A stretch of 64,000 nt of DNA. It comes from Cocos nucifera (taxonomy: Eukaryota; Streptophyta; Magnoliopsida; Arecales; Arecaceae). This document shows, one piece after another, positions 44,640-57,039 of this stretch. The notes below the pieces were generated by a model that did not search any database, was not told the DNA's origin, and saw only the letters and a program-made list of their open reading frames with translations. The position numbers and the translations under genes are program-made. Numbering within the stretch: the first letter of the stretch is position 1; every line of letters starts with the position of its first letter. Location of the stretch: positions 1 to 64,000 of the forward strand of contig QRFJ01004930.1 in the NCBI GenBank assembly GCA_006176705.1, read 5' to 3'.

Positions 44640-47600
44640 TTGAAGTTATCACCTAGTGGCATCTATAATATGGACATCACCATCACTCCTGACAAATATA
44701 TCTAAGATCTCGACAATACCAGATAAGTTTTGTCCTAGATGAGCACTTTGCATGCATGATCCAACATCATCATCAACCTCGATATCATCAAAGATATGCC
44801 TAGGCACCATCCTCACAATAATACTCCATTGAGACTCCAAGGGATCATTAACATAGAAGACTTGATTAGCTTGGGAGGCAAGTATATACGATTCTTCAAT
44901 GCGAAGATGGCATTGCATGTTAACAAGAATAAAACCACACTCATCAATCTGCATCCATGACTGTGATAAGGTGTCAAACCAATCACACTTCATCAATGCA
45001 ATCATTCCTTTAGAATAGTAGTCCAAGATGACTATCTTCTCCACTATCCCATAATAGTTCAAATCCCCCATATGAGACTATGAATTCCTCGAGCTAACAT
45101 AACACCCAATGGTGGCGCTCAACATTATGCCACTATTTTGCATTGCCATATTTATGGATTTATTATGAATATTAAACTTATAGCCATTAATGATGAGCTA
45201 TTTATACTCACGCATGATACGATTAAAGCCTATTGAAAGAGCACGCACTTCAAGACACATCACCAAGCGTTAATCTCCATACCTAATTAAAGAGATGACA
45301 CCTAATTAGTAAACATGTTCAAATAAGTTGCACAAGATAAGAATATATAATCGCTTACATGATCTTTGAACCATTCAGAAAATTCTTTGCTGTGCATTTT
45401 CTCTTTCTCCCGCATACTTAGAGCACTATATTTTACTCTTATGACCTCCTTATATTTGCCGCATGTACAAAGAGTAAATTTAGGTGTAATTGAATAATTT
45501 TTTTCTAATTATTTTGAAATAAATAAGACTAAGTAACTCAACTTATATACGGCTCAATGACATCATAGTTGAAGAGCTCGTAGCGGTGTGCCTTATCGCT
45601 TTCCTCAATGCTCAAATTAGTGAGGCAGTACGAAATGAAAAGTCCACCTGGCTATCGAATGGACTCAAATGTAGGCTCAATTGGCTCATATCGATCAACC
45701 TGATTTCTCATTAGCTAGTTACAATGTATCTCGAGCTTGTTTAAATACATGGTATAAAAATCCATACACTCTTGATCCAAATAATCTTCTACTATGGATC
45801 ACTCTGAGCGATTCATATTTCTTACATAAGATTTCAAAGTTTGAATATCATCTCAATAGGATACATCCATCGGTAGAACACTGGGCCTCCAAGTATAATA
45901 TTTTCCACAAGATGCATGATGAGATGCATCATAACCATGAAAAATGATGGTGAAAATATCTTCTCTAGATCACATAATATAGTCACTGCCCTTGCCTTCA
46001 TTTTTTTCACATCTTTCTTAAGCAACCTCTTCGCACAAATATCTCTGTAAAAGTTGCAAAGATGAATAATAGCCATTCTAATATTTTTTGACAACACGCG
46101 GTAAATAGCTATTGGGATCAATTCCTACATTAGCACATGATAATCATGAGTCTTCAATCCCCCAAGTTTGACATCCTTACTATTCACACACCTTGATATA
46201 TTGCTTGAGTATCCACCTGGGACCTTTACATTCTCCAACACATGAAGAAATATAGACCGTTCGAAGGCATTTATAACATAGCATGTATGAGGGAGCCTCC
46301 ATTATTTTTTCCCTACTGGCTCCGAATGGAGTGATCTCCTAATACCCCATTCTTTTAAGTCAAATCAAAAATTCAAGTCATCCATGATTTTATCCTTGAT
46401 GTTCAAGATTATTATCAATAGAAGCTCGCACACGTTCTTTTTAATATGCATTACATCTAAGCAGTGGTATAATAAGTTTGTCTCCCAATATGGCAAGTCA
46501 AAGAAGATGCTTTTTTTCTTCCAATTAAAATATATGTCATCTTTCTTTGATCGATGCTTTCTTTTCTTACCATCAATTGGATCATCTTTTTTAAATTCAA
46601 TACTAAGATCATCCAACTCTTTCAATATCTCACTCCCAAACATCTGGCTAGGTGCCTTACCTTCTTCAACAGTGCCATCGAAGGAGCATGCAGCCATTCT
46701 ATATGGATGATTTTGATGGAGGAAACATCGATGCCCCAAAAACCTAAAGCTTCTTCGATGTATCAACTTTTTCGATCGGGTCCATAAATCGAGCATACTA
46801 GCACACTTTTCGTGCTCCAATCCGATATTAGGGTATAAGCTGAAAAGTCATTCATTATCCATAGAAGCACTGCATGCATGGAACATGACTCATTAGCAAG
46901 GCATCAAAAGTTGGAACACCTTGAATGCTCCATAACTATTTCAGCTCGATAATAAGAGGCTGTAAATGGACATCAATGTCATTACCTACCTCCATCGGTC
47001 TAGGGATGAGCACTGTCATAAAAGTAAAGAATTTTTTCATACACATCCATGGTGGGAGGTTGTAAACATGAATAAATACTAGCCATACACTATGAGCAGT
47101 ATTCATATACTTGAATAGGTTGAAACTATCGCATGACAAGCCCAACCTCACATTACGTATCTCTTGTGTGAAATTGAGGTGTATTTCATTAAACTTCTAC
47201 CATGCCTCTTCATCGGTTGAATGCCTCAATGCATCATCTTTTGTTTGGTCCTCTTTATGCTATTTCATGTCCTTCAATGTCCTTGCCGATATAAATAACT
47301 TTTATAGTCTCGAAATCAAAGAAAAATGCAACATCAACTTTTGAGGTACATGGATCGATGTGCCATCTTTATTCTATTTTCACCATGATACACCATACCA
47401 TGTGCACTTATTTTGATTGACATCCCCCTCCCAATAGAGCATGCAATCATTAGGACATGCATGTATCTTGGTGTAAGTAAAGCCCAACTATTCAATAATC
47501 TTTGATGCCTCATAATCATTCTTCGGTATTGGTGCATTATCTAAAAGAATATCTTTCAAAAGCTCTAATATGTAGTTCACTCCATTATTACTGAACCCAT

Positions 47601-48078
47601 CGAAGCATTTTGCATGGTACAATCGGATTAAGAACTCAAGCTTCGCCATCTTTTCACACCTAGAATACAATGGAATATTAGCATCCTCCATCAACTTGCC
47701 TACCTTCTCCATATCCTCACTATTTATCATTCCACTAACTACAAGATCAGGCATGGATGTAGATGCACCGTCATTATAACCAATAAATAAAAAAATATGA
47801 TGAACCATTTGTTCCACTCTCCCATCATGTTGAACGCCTCCTTGCATCCTGCCTTATCATGTTGATTCCAATAAATTTCATAATCGGATTTAAAGCCTTA
47901 AATAGTGAGATGATCATTTACATCTTGATGAGGTAGCCATGACTCACCTATATATTTTTTACAAGAACATTGGATAAGTCCATGGTCCCCAAATTTTTCT
48001 ATAGCAAAATCAAAAAATTTGATGTTCAGCCTCATATTCTGATAAGAGCCTACTAAACTTCATCCACCCCTTATCCAT
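44640..48078 (-). pseudogene. TNP2-type CACTA transposase, decayed
   Basis: Minus strand. The start ATG at 48078 gives MDKGWMKFSRLLSEY, the usual MDK-WM opening, and a frameshift follows within 25 codons. Then MQGGVQHDG-type sequence and LEFLIRLYHAKCFDGFSNN (47847-47488). A zinc-ribbon block with CPNDCMLYW starts near 47460. RLGLSCDSFNLFKYMNTAHS and YNLPPWMCMKKFF lie at 47151-46936, and FFDLPYWETN then CLDVMHIKKNVCELL at 46530-46400. A DUF4218-like C-terminal part is at 46121-45834. LIINGYKFNIHNKS (near 45190) leads into a DUF4216-like domain at 45071-44649, with NYYGIVEKIVILDYY and ILASQANQVFYVNDP. Domain order is complete; stops and shifts make it inactive. Confidence 0.88.
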
Positions 48079-49300
48079 TATAAAATTGGTGATACTATAA
48101 TTAAATCATGCATGAAACTTACATTATATACTAATGAATTATAAACAAATATGCAATATAAATAAAAAATGCATCATAAATAGGGATCAAAATAAATATC
48201 ATGTACGAAACTTACATTAAATATTATTTTTAGATATGCAATAAATGCATCCTATCATCAATTAATAGGTAAAGATAGGTCCTATTCCATTCAGAAATTA
48301 CATTAATTCTATAGGTTCCTTACAGTAATCAAATGATATACAATAGTGATCGAAAGAAATTTTAGTAGCATTTTTTCTTAGTTCTCTTATATAGGAAGAA
48401 TAAAAAGAAAATACTATCCAAAATTTTATTTGGAACCCTTAGCATAGCATTTGATTATTATAATTATCTATAGAATTATTTATAATTTTCAAACTATCTA
48501 AATTGGACAATCAATTGATCATTATACATAATTCTTCCATCCATACAAAAATATATAAATATACGGATGTCGAAGATTATATACAGCAATCAATTAATAG
48601 GTCTATCATTATACAATGCAATAAATAAAAGCAACAAAATATAAACATCCAAAAAATATTATGTAATAAATTCTACAACATGAATTACATCCATAAATAA
48701 TTAAGGAGTAACAAATAATTTTACTTTCTATTAGCGGTGGGGGTTCTCTTAGTGATTGGCACGGCCCACGGCCACAGGCATGGCCCTAAACCCACCAACG
48801 GGGGTGAGGGTTCTCTTAGCAGTCGATACAGCTAAGAGATAGACAGACCTCTTCTTTCTTCCCTACTATTGCTCTTTTTAGTACTCCCTCTACTGCATTA
48901 CGGGGGTTTACCGTACAAAAATTTTCTTACGAGAGTTTTTTGAGTGACCCACCTCTAAGACTGCTGGCACGACCCAAAACCCATCAGTGGAGGTTTCTTT
49001 ATCGACTAGCACGATCCAAGGACTGTCCATAGTTGCCGACATGGTATGGCTCAAGGTTGTCGGCATGACCCAAGACCATCTTTATCGACCAGCATAATCT
49101 AAGGACTGTCCATAGTTGCCGACATAGTATGGCTCAAGGTTGTCGGCATGACCCAAGACCATCCACGATTATCGACATAGCATAGCCTAGGACTGTCCAT
49201 GACCATCAACACGGCATGGCCTAGCTCAGAATCCATCGGCACGATCCAAACCACTCGATAGGAGTTCTCTTATCCAACGACATGACCTATGATTGATAAA
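48079..49300 (-). other. CACTA 5' non-coding region with short GC-rich repeats
   Basis: 48079-48720 is AT-rich without a gene. 48725-49285 carries a degenerate repeat with CGGCATGACCCAAGACCATC and GACTGTCCATAGTTGCCGAC; two clear copies start at 49003 and 49086 (83 bp apart), with weaker ones around them. Confidence 0.7.
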
Positions 49301-49464
49301 TAATTATAATATTTATTATAAAATTATAAATATTATGAATGATAAATAAATAATACTATGAAATTTTTTAAAAAAAATACTTACGGCTATGAAGAGAGGG
49401 TCGCACAGAGAGCTCCAAGGGTCACTAGCAGCGGTGCTAGAGGAAGAAGATGGTACTAGAGGTA

Positions 49465-50020
49465 ACCTGCAAAATGAGAGAGACAATGAGATAGAGAGAG
49501 AAAAGAGAGAAAGAGAGAGAAAAGAGAGAGAGAAAGAGGAAAGAGAGAGTAAGAGATAGATAGAAAGAGAGAAGAGAGAGAAAAAGAGAGAGAGAGTAGG
49601 GAGGGGGTGGGTCGGGCCGAGGGAAGAGAAAGAGAGAGAGAGAAGGAAGGGAGCAGGTCGAGCAGGCCGAGGGAAGAGATGAGAGAAAGAGATAGAGTAG
49701 CTAGGGAGGGGTTGGGGCTGGTGGTAGGGGAAGAAGGGGGAGGTGATAGAGTTGGTGGTCGAGTTGACTGGGGAAGGAGGATGGTGAGGTGGCAGGGTCG
49801 GTGACCAAACCGACTGGGGAAGAAGGGGCAAGGGCGGCAGGTGGTAAAGCCGATGGTAGGGCCAGCCAGGAAAGAAGGAGGCATGGGTGGAGGTGGCACT
49901 GACTGGAAAGCCAATAGGAGGTAGGGGAGGATGTGGCACCGACCGAGAAAGGAAATGGAGGGATGGGGTCTCACCGATAGCGGAGAGGAGGGAGAGAAAG
50001 AGAGAGAGAGAGAGCGCTCG
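49465..50020. repeat. (GA)n-rich low-complexity tract in the CACTA element
   Basis: Imperfect AGAGAG runs (about 49475-49600, 49630-49700, 49985-50015) joined by G-rich sequence. It gives long open frames on both strands (a 238-codon Ser/Leu/Pro-rich frame at 50032-49316 is the largest). These reflect composition, with no domain. Confidence 0.85.
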
Positions 50021-50157
50021 AAGAAAGATCAAATTTAGGATGGGCTAGGAATAAAATACCTAGCCTATGGCAGCCATTTTTGGACCGCTGCCATAGGTCT
50101 ACGATAGCGGTTTTTACCACTACCGTAGAGTCTATAGCAACGGTTCTCAGTAACCAC

Positions 50158-51180
50158 TGCCATAGGTTAGAAATTAATTTTTTTTTATTTTTTTTCTAAA
50201 TATTATTTAATTCTAAAATTTAGTATCCATCTTCATCGTTCATTATCTAAATAATTACTATTATAGTATCATCACAAAAGGCCACCTCAATCTGATAGTC
50301 CAACTTCATCGATTGATAAAATTTGATTTCGACGACCACAAACGATCGTATGATGATCAATTAGATAGAGATCATCGATGGATCCAAAAATCTACAATGA
50401 TGATCTTGATAATATTTATAGTACATATATCAAAGTTTTACTTCAATTGGATGTCATTATCATGGTCAATTTAGTACAGGATAATTTCGATCGTTAAATG
50501 AGAAACGAGTGACCTAAGGATCAGATGGCATTCGATTATAAGATAATTTTATAGATAAATAATCTTGGCTACTACTTTAATTATTTTTTATAGTGGTGAT
50601 CATAAAATTTAAACTACGGGTCTAAGAACAATCCAAAACTATACGTCGCTGGATACGTGTTCTTAAACTCCTTAGGTAATTATGCTTGTGCTTTTGCAAG
50701 ATCTACTTATCATGAATAATTCATACAGAAATGATTTAGATTTTATAATCATCTTCATATAAAATAATTAAAATTATAGCAAAGATCATTTAACTAAAAA
50801 ATTTTCTTGTAATTGGATGTCGTTTGGCCTTTTGGTTACTCATTTCTCATTTAATGGTTGAAATTATTTCGTACTAAATTAACCATGATAAAGATATCTG
50901 ATTGAAGTGAAACTTTGATTGCATGCTACAAATATCATCAAAATCATCGTTATAGATTTTTGGATCCATCGATGGTCTCCATCTATCAAATTATCGTGCC
51001 ATCATTTGCGGTCGTTGAAATCAAATTTTACCCATCGATGAAGCTAAGGCTATAGGATCGAGACAGCCTTTTATGATGATACTCTAATGATAATTATTTA
51101 GATAATGAATGGTGAAGATGAAAATTAAATTTTAGAATTATATAATATTTTAAAAAAATATGAAAAAAAAGATATGGCAG
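50158..51180. repeat. About 1-kb palindrome (450-bp inverted arms) inside the CACTA 5' end
   Basis: The left arm, about 50158-50614, matches the reverse complement of the right arm, about 50731-51180, almost throughout: for example CATTCATTATCTAAATAATT, CATCGATGGATCCAAAAATC and AAATGAGAAACGAGTRACC occur in both. The loop is about 116 bp. Both arms begin in CTGCCATA subterminal motifs. Confidence 0.9.
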
Positions 51181-51560
51181 TAGTTACACGAAACCACTGC
51201 AATAGGTTGGATTTATGACAGTGGTTCAGCCAAACTGCTGCCATAGACCAGACCTATAGAAGCTTTTTTGAATAACCACTACTATAGATCATGATATATA
51301 GTAGTGGTTAAGCATAACCACCATAATAGGACTGACTCTATGGCAGCGATTAATTAACTGCTGCTATAGGTCAGATCTATGGTAGCAATTACAGTAACCA
51401 CTACTATAGGTCTAATCTATGATAGCGGTTCAGCCAAACTACTATCATCGATCGATCTATGACAGCGGTTTGGCTGAACCGCTACCATTAATCCCACCTA
51501 TTGTAGTGGTTTCATGTAACCGCTGCTGTAGATCCAATGGCAGCAGTTTTATCACCTATG
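51181..51560. repeat. Right subterminal repeats of the CACTA element
   Basis: Dense copies in both orientations of motifs near CTATGGCAGCGGTT and AACCGCTGCCATAGG; a further group lies at 50058-50170. The motif matches the left-end set. Confidence 0.88.
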
Positions 51561-51589
51561 CAGTGTCGTAGCTCCATTCTGTAGTACTG
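51561..51589. repeat. Right terminal inverted repeat of the CACTA element
   Basis: Reverse complement starts CAGTACTACAGAATGG; see the left repeat at 42291-42319. Followed by the CTA duplication at 51590-51592. Confidence 0.85.
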
Positions 51590-51592
51590 CTA

Positions 51593-52440
51593 TCAATTCT
51601 AATATAATTAAGATTCTATACCAAATCTAACTTGGTTGATTAATCCAATTAATCTCTAATCAAATCAAGTCCAATTAGATTAGATCCAATCTAAAATAAT
51701 TAGAACTTGATTCATTCTCTTAAAATTCTTTAGATCTTTGATTAGGTAATTAAACTCATCCCCGGAATTAAGCATGTACCTCATGACCAATGCTAGCTGG
51801 GCATAGTAAGTGTTTAACTTCATATGACCATTAACTTAATTCCTAATTAAGTAAATCTATATATTCAATCAAGTCTCATACTTTCAAATTGAATAAATAG
51901 ACTTTAGATCAATTCTTTCCTACGTTGATTGACTTATGTGTGTGGCTCCATAGATTCGAATACAAAACTAGTAGCATAAGAACCAATTTTCTATACTAAT
52001 CAAAGTAACCATCTAGTAATAATACCTGATGTTTGGATAGATTGAATAATTGCAAAGCAACATTCAAGAACCTATAGATATGGTTACTGTATAATTCATC
52101 TCTTTGACCCTAATGTTCAAGATGACCTAGGGTTAAACTGTCAATTCTGAAACAATCATCCACATTGTATTCTAATCTTTTTCAAATCCTATGATAGATC
52201 GCATGGATTATATTCTGGCCAAGGTTTTACTTTTTTGAAATACATTGATGCATTCACCTCTACAATCCAGAGGGGTTAATCATATCTTAACTCACACACC
52301 AACTTCATAAGTACTTGACTGTACCTAGATAACTTTTATCACTATATTAGAAATATCGGTAGTCTAGCATCAAAGTACAGTGAGTTGCTTGCAAGCCACC
52401 ATGGTGATCTCTGGTCAAAGGGACACTTATACTCATATCC
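51593..52440 (-). repeat. LTR of copia element C, second part
   Basis: Continuation of 41486-42290 beyond the CACTA insertion. It shares a block with family B LTRs (GTGAGTTGCTTGCA, then CATGGTGATCTC-GGTC-AAGGGACAC), so C and B are related. It ends abruptly where B-plus starts at 52441; the outer LTR end is not in the window. Confidence 0.75.
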
Positions 52441-53331
52441 TATTGAAAAATGTATCCTAAAGCCAATCATCTAGGTTGTAGATGGTTGAACTAAATATAA
52501 TTGTACTTGAATTATTAATGAATAAAATTATTCTTTTGGCATATTCATCATTTTGTACATCTTCCTGTAATAAACTCTTCTATGATGAAGTCCTCAGAAC
52601 TATTTAGATTTAACAAAGAAGGATTTATCGTTTAGTCCTCAAACATGTTCGCATCAAATAATTCATTGTTATCCAAGACGACAACATATCGAGTGTAGGT
52701 TATTGTGTGCCATAAGTATTGGTTATCCTTTTAACCAAGAAGTATGGAGATACTATTATGGCATGTAGGTGAAGTGTAGGGATACATTTTACTGAATGTG
52801 ATCCAACTGCGGAGCTCTCTACTGTCAAGAGTTGCTCATGAAGGATATGAAAATGAGTGTCCCTTAGACCTGAGATCACCATAGTAACCTGCAAGCAACT
52901 CACTGCACTTAGGTATCGGACTACCTAAATTTTTAATTCAGTGATGGAAGGCTACTGGGTGTAGTCAAGTACTTGGCTTGTCGGTGTGTGAGTCAAGATG
53001 GGATTGTCTCCTCCAAGTGTTGGAGCAAGTGCATCACTGTATTTCAATTTAGTAAATCCTCGATCAGGATAGTCCATATGATGGACGCTAAATTTTGAAA
53101 TACACTGTGAATAAATTTTAGGATTCGCAGTAAACACTAAATCATTCTTTTGAGCATTGAGGTCAAAGGGATGAATTATACGATAACCATATGCCATAGG
53201 TTCATTGATGTTGCATTGCAATTATTCGACTTATCTGGACGTCGAGTACCATTGCTAGATGGTCACATCGATTGGTATAGAAAATTAGTTTCTATGCTAT
53301 CAGCTTAGGATTCGAACCTATGGGATCACAC

Positions 53332-54984
53332 TGATAGGAATGTGATGTTATCGTTAAGACACCGTATTTATCAGTTTAATCCAACTTCTTAAAATAATTA
53401 AAAATATATAGATAGTAGTGAATCGGATGGAACCCATAGGGAAGGTAGTATTTTTAGATTTAAAATCTTTAATTTTTTTTAAAAAAAATTAAAAATAGAA
53501 TTTGAAGTCAAAAATTAAAAATTAAAATTATGAAGTAAAAATTAAATTATGCAGAAAAGTAAACTTGGTACTAAGATCTATTGGTTAGATCTTAGCATCT
53601 AATTGTAGAAAAATAAAAAGCAATAATTAAAATATAAAAATTAAATTATAATAAAAATAAAGAGCATAAAATTAAAGAACATAAAAATAAATATTATATT
53701 AATTAAAATTTTATAATTTAAATACATAAAAAAAAAGAAGAAGAAAATTAAAATAGGTTGATCTTTGATCTTGGATCAACATTGGTGGAAAGATGGTGTA
53801 GAAGCCTAGCTCTTCTTCTCGGCACCCATTGCTTTGAAGCAGCCATTAACCCATAACCTTACTTCATCCTGTACCAAAGCTTTACCTTGATCTGAGATAT
53901 TTATTTTGAAGGCCTAGGGGTCCTTAAATAGATGTTGGAGGGCTGGAGGATTTTTTTCTGGGCAATGTGGGACTAAGGGTCATTTTAATCATGAAAATAG
54001 AAAGAAATCCGAGTGAAATTTAGATTAAAATAGCCCCTGAACAAATTTTGTTGAGTTCTTTTAATTCGGGCCGTCAGATGGTGTTCTGATGCTTCCAAAA
54101 ATATCAAAAATGGACGTGCAATGGCCCAGATCAAGTCGGATTAAATTCTGATCGTTGGATCATGCTTGATGGAGGAAATTAAGCCATTGATCACATGCCT
54201 GAGAGTCTGATCGCCGTCGGGAGCTTTCTGGACCGTCGGATCGAAGTTGGAATCAAGCGCTGTCATCCAATGATGATTCGGGTGAAATCAGAAATCAAAT
54301 CAGAGTTGAAATAAATCTTGATCGTTCGATCTTGACCACAAGCAACCACCACCATACGATCGCATATTTACTGTTCCTATGGACCGCGTAGACCGGCTGC
54401 ACCGCACACCATAGCCAATCAGTGCTCCTATCACCGAGTGAAAGGATCAGATTATCCTATGAGCCATGATGGATTTTCTGTAAACCCTTTGAGGGTCTAG
54501 GTCCACCACGTGGCAAGCTTTGATTCGCCCATTTTTGCTGAGCTGGTGGTTCATACTGTGCTGTAGACCGGCAGGTGGCTTCTAGGCTTGAGTCGGCTAG
54601 CGTGGCTAGCTTGGCGCACCAGCTTGGTCAGCTTGGCTTGGTGCGTTTGGATGCACCGACTGCTGCGGCATGGCGGCTTGAGCCGACTGAGCCGAATGTT
54701 ATTTTTTATTTAATTTTTTTATTTTATTTCTTTAGAAATTCATATCTTTTTTGTTTTAGCTCCATTTTTCTTCAAACTTATTTCATTATGATCAAGAAAA
54801 TTAGCTCTTTCTATTTATGATAAAATTTTATTTTTTAATTTTTATTATTTTTTAATTAATTTTTTAATTAATAAAAATATGAATTTCTCAAAAATTATAT
54901 ATTAATTAATTATTAATTCTTAAAAATAAGCATAAATTAATTAATAAATTGATGCTTTTATAGATAAATTTATGGTACTTATCA
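53332..54984 (-). mobile_element. Solo LTR of the Athila-like gypsy family (1653 bp) with CACAC target duplication
   Basis: The minus strand runs TGATAAGTACC to TTCCTATCA and aligns along its length with the LTR at 34907-36512 (1606 bp). CACAC occurs at 53327-53331 and 54985-54989. The 3' LTR of B-plus has a single CACAC at the same place, in GGGATCACACATAATAGGAG. No internal sequence remains, so this is a solo LTR. Confidence 0.92.
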
Positions 54985-55014
54985 CACACACAATAGGAGC
55001 TTCTACTTGATTTG

Positions 55015-55410
55015 ATGGCTGATATTGAGTCTCGATGATCTAAGACTCTATGGTCAAGAGTCCTACTAGACTGGAACTCTATGATCAAGAGTTTCACTGA
55101 ATTGAGACTTTAAGTACTTCATATCCAGGACTCTCTGATCGAGAGTCTTGTTGATCTAAGACTCTATAGTTAAGAGTCCCATTGGACAGGGACTCTGTGA
55201 TCAAGAGTCCCACTAGACTAGGACACTACGACCAAGAGTCCAAGTGGACTATGACTCTGAGTCCTGCTCATTTGAGACTCTTTAATCAAGAGTTCCACTA
55301 GTCTGAGACTCGATGATCATGAGTTTGATTCATTTGGGACACTGGGTTCAAGAGTCCCACTGGTTTGGGACTCTTCAAGAGTTTCATGTTGATGGGACTC
55401 TATTATCTGG
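55015..55410 (+). repeat. Degenerate roughly 37-bp tandem repeats in the B 5' LTR
   Basis: About ten units of the type GACTCTATGATCAAGAGTCC followed by CACTRGACTGG. Most contain the inverted repeat GACTCT...AGAGTC around a 6-7 bp centre. The same array occurs in the 3' LTR at 63015-63400. Confidence 0.88.
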
Positions 55411-57027
55411 CAACCCATCCGATTTAGATTTAAATATTTTTAAAGGATTAATTAACAACTTAATTATTGATTAGCTCAATTTGATTGAGTGATGAGGATT
55501 CAATCAAGTTCGATTGAATTTGATTCGATTGGGTTTGATCCGATTAGGTCATGAGATAACCTCATCGCTATGAGAGTTTTGACCCTGATTTGATCAGGAT
55601 TTGGACCTAATTAATTTTTAATTTAATTAAGATTTTATTGGATTAGGTTAAGCCTAATTTGGTTGGATTTAGTCTGATCTAATTTGATCTAGATTAATTG
55701 GTTTGGTTGAAACCAATTAGGACCAAGTCAAATGAAGTTTGAATTCAAACCCCCCCATGCGCCCACCATTTTTGACTTTTCCACTATTGTTCCACATCCA
55801 AAATTTTGTACGTAACTTTTCTATCACCCAGAAGGTTTTTGCACCCCCTCTCTTATCTACTTTTTATCCGATCCAAGTGTTGGATCAGTTCAAAGTAAGT
55901 TGAGTTTTGAATTCAACTCCATTTATTGGAGGTTGGAACCAATCCAACCTTATATGCTTCCCATGCCCTCCCTTTTATTTGTCGAATATTTTTTGGAGAA
56001 ACAAAAATGTATGCATGCAAAAGGAGATCCTTTGATGTATTAAACACATGGGAGGGGGCATTGGATAAGGATAAGAGGCTCACTTGATTTTTGAAATCAA
56101 ACGAGTGGTTAAAACCTCCCAACCACTCGACCCTTATCTCTTTCCATGCATTTTTTCTAAGGTATTCATGTCAATAAATTATGAAAATTTTTATGCATGC
56201 ATAAGAAGAAGTTTGCATTATAGTGATTGGGTATTAGTTTTGGGTGAAAAAAATCTTGGAGTGAAGGTGAGCAGGGTCCTATAGCACTTTACTTTTCCCT
56301 CATGCCTCTCTTCTCTTCTGATTTTTATCTCTAAGAATACCTAATTTTTAGATATGATCTAAATAGGGTTTATATATCTAAAAGTCATCTTTTCATAAAA
56401 ACTTATTTCATGGAAAAACTCCACACAGAGAGGGCGTGATAGGATTTTCAATGTTTCAGGGTTTTTGGAACGAGTGAAACCCAAGATTTGGGAATCTGGG
56501 TTTGGGTGGAGAGATCGAGTGCTGTGAGCCTCGGATCATCAAACACCTCTTCATCATCATCCAATTTTTGTGTTCTAATTTTTTGGAGTATCTAAGAAAT
56601 TAGAAAGTACATGATCAATTGGATCGATTGTAATCAGCCATTAAAAGCGTAAGCGAGGAGCTAGCACTCCAGTGGAGCTAATCGAGATCAGGAGCTTCAT
56701 TTGGACTAATCATAGAGGTCGAATATGTGTGCAGATATGGTGCAACACTAGAGCATTATTCGATAGATTTAGATTGTGGTGATCAGCTATCCATGAAAAG
56801 GTATTGTATTCTGAACAAATAGATGTAGTAAAGAGTTTGCTGCATAGTTTTATTTTTAGATCTATATGAATGCATGCATATTGTGTTTAGATTCTTAGTA
56901 TAAGACTTAATATTCTGATATGATCAAAAATTAATTAATTATATTAATTAATTTTTTATTATACTTTAGCTATTTTTAAAATTTTTTTTGAAAGTAGCAC
57001 TGCAAACCATGCACTGCATCCTTCAAA

Positions 57028-57039
57028 TGGTATCAGAGC
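57028..57039 (+). other. Primer-binding site of B-plus
   Basis: Exact TGGTATCAGAGC (initiator tRNA-Met type). Confidence 0.93.

Larger units (their letters stand above)
42291..51589 (-). mobile_element. CACTA (En/Spm-type) DNA transposon, 9.3 kb, with CTA target-site duplication
   Basis: Terminal inverted repeats of 29 bp (21 matches) begin TACTACTATAGAA on the left and CAGTACTACAGAA on the right; each is one base from CACTA at the tip. CTA at 42288-42290 and CTA at 51590-51592 form the 3-bp duplication, and the flanks join within LTR C. It carries a TNP2-type transposase and a PF03004/TNPA-like gene, both minus, and rich subterminal repeats of the form CTATGGCAGCGGTT at both ends. Coding decay suggests it is not autonomous now. 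Confidence 0.92.
52441..57025 (+). repeat. 5' LTR of B-plus (about 2.93 kb without the nested insertion)
   Basis: Starts TATTGAAAAATGTATCC (TG decayed to TA) and ends GCATCCTTCA before the primer site. Interrupted by a solo LTR at 53332-54984 plus 5 bp. ORFs at 52700-52903, 52952-53221, 55913-56122 and 56084-56284 show no domains. Confidence 0.9.

Noticed and set aside
45681..45947. 88-codon plus-strand ORF (also 46384-46710)
   Set aside because: Antisense shadows of the TNP2 transposase, whose minus-strand motifs are clear in the same stretch.
49316..50032. 238-codon minus-strand ORF rich in Ser, Leu and Pro
   Set aside because: It lies over the (GA)n-rich tract; overlapping frames on both strands are also open, and no domain or conserved block is visible. 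Compositional artefact.
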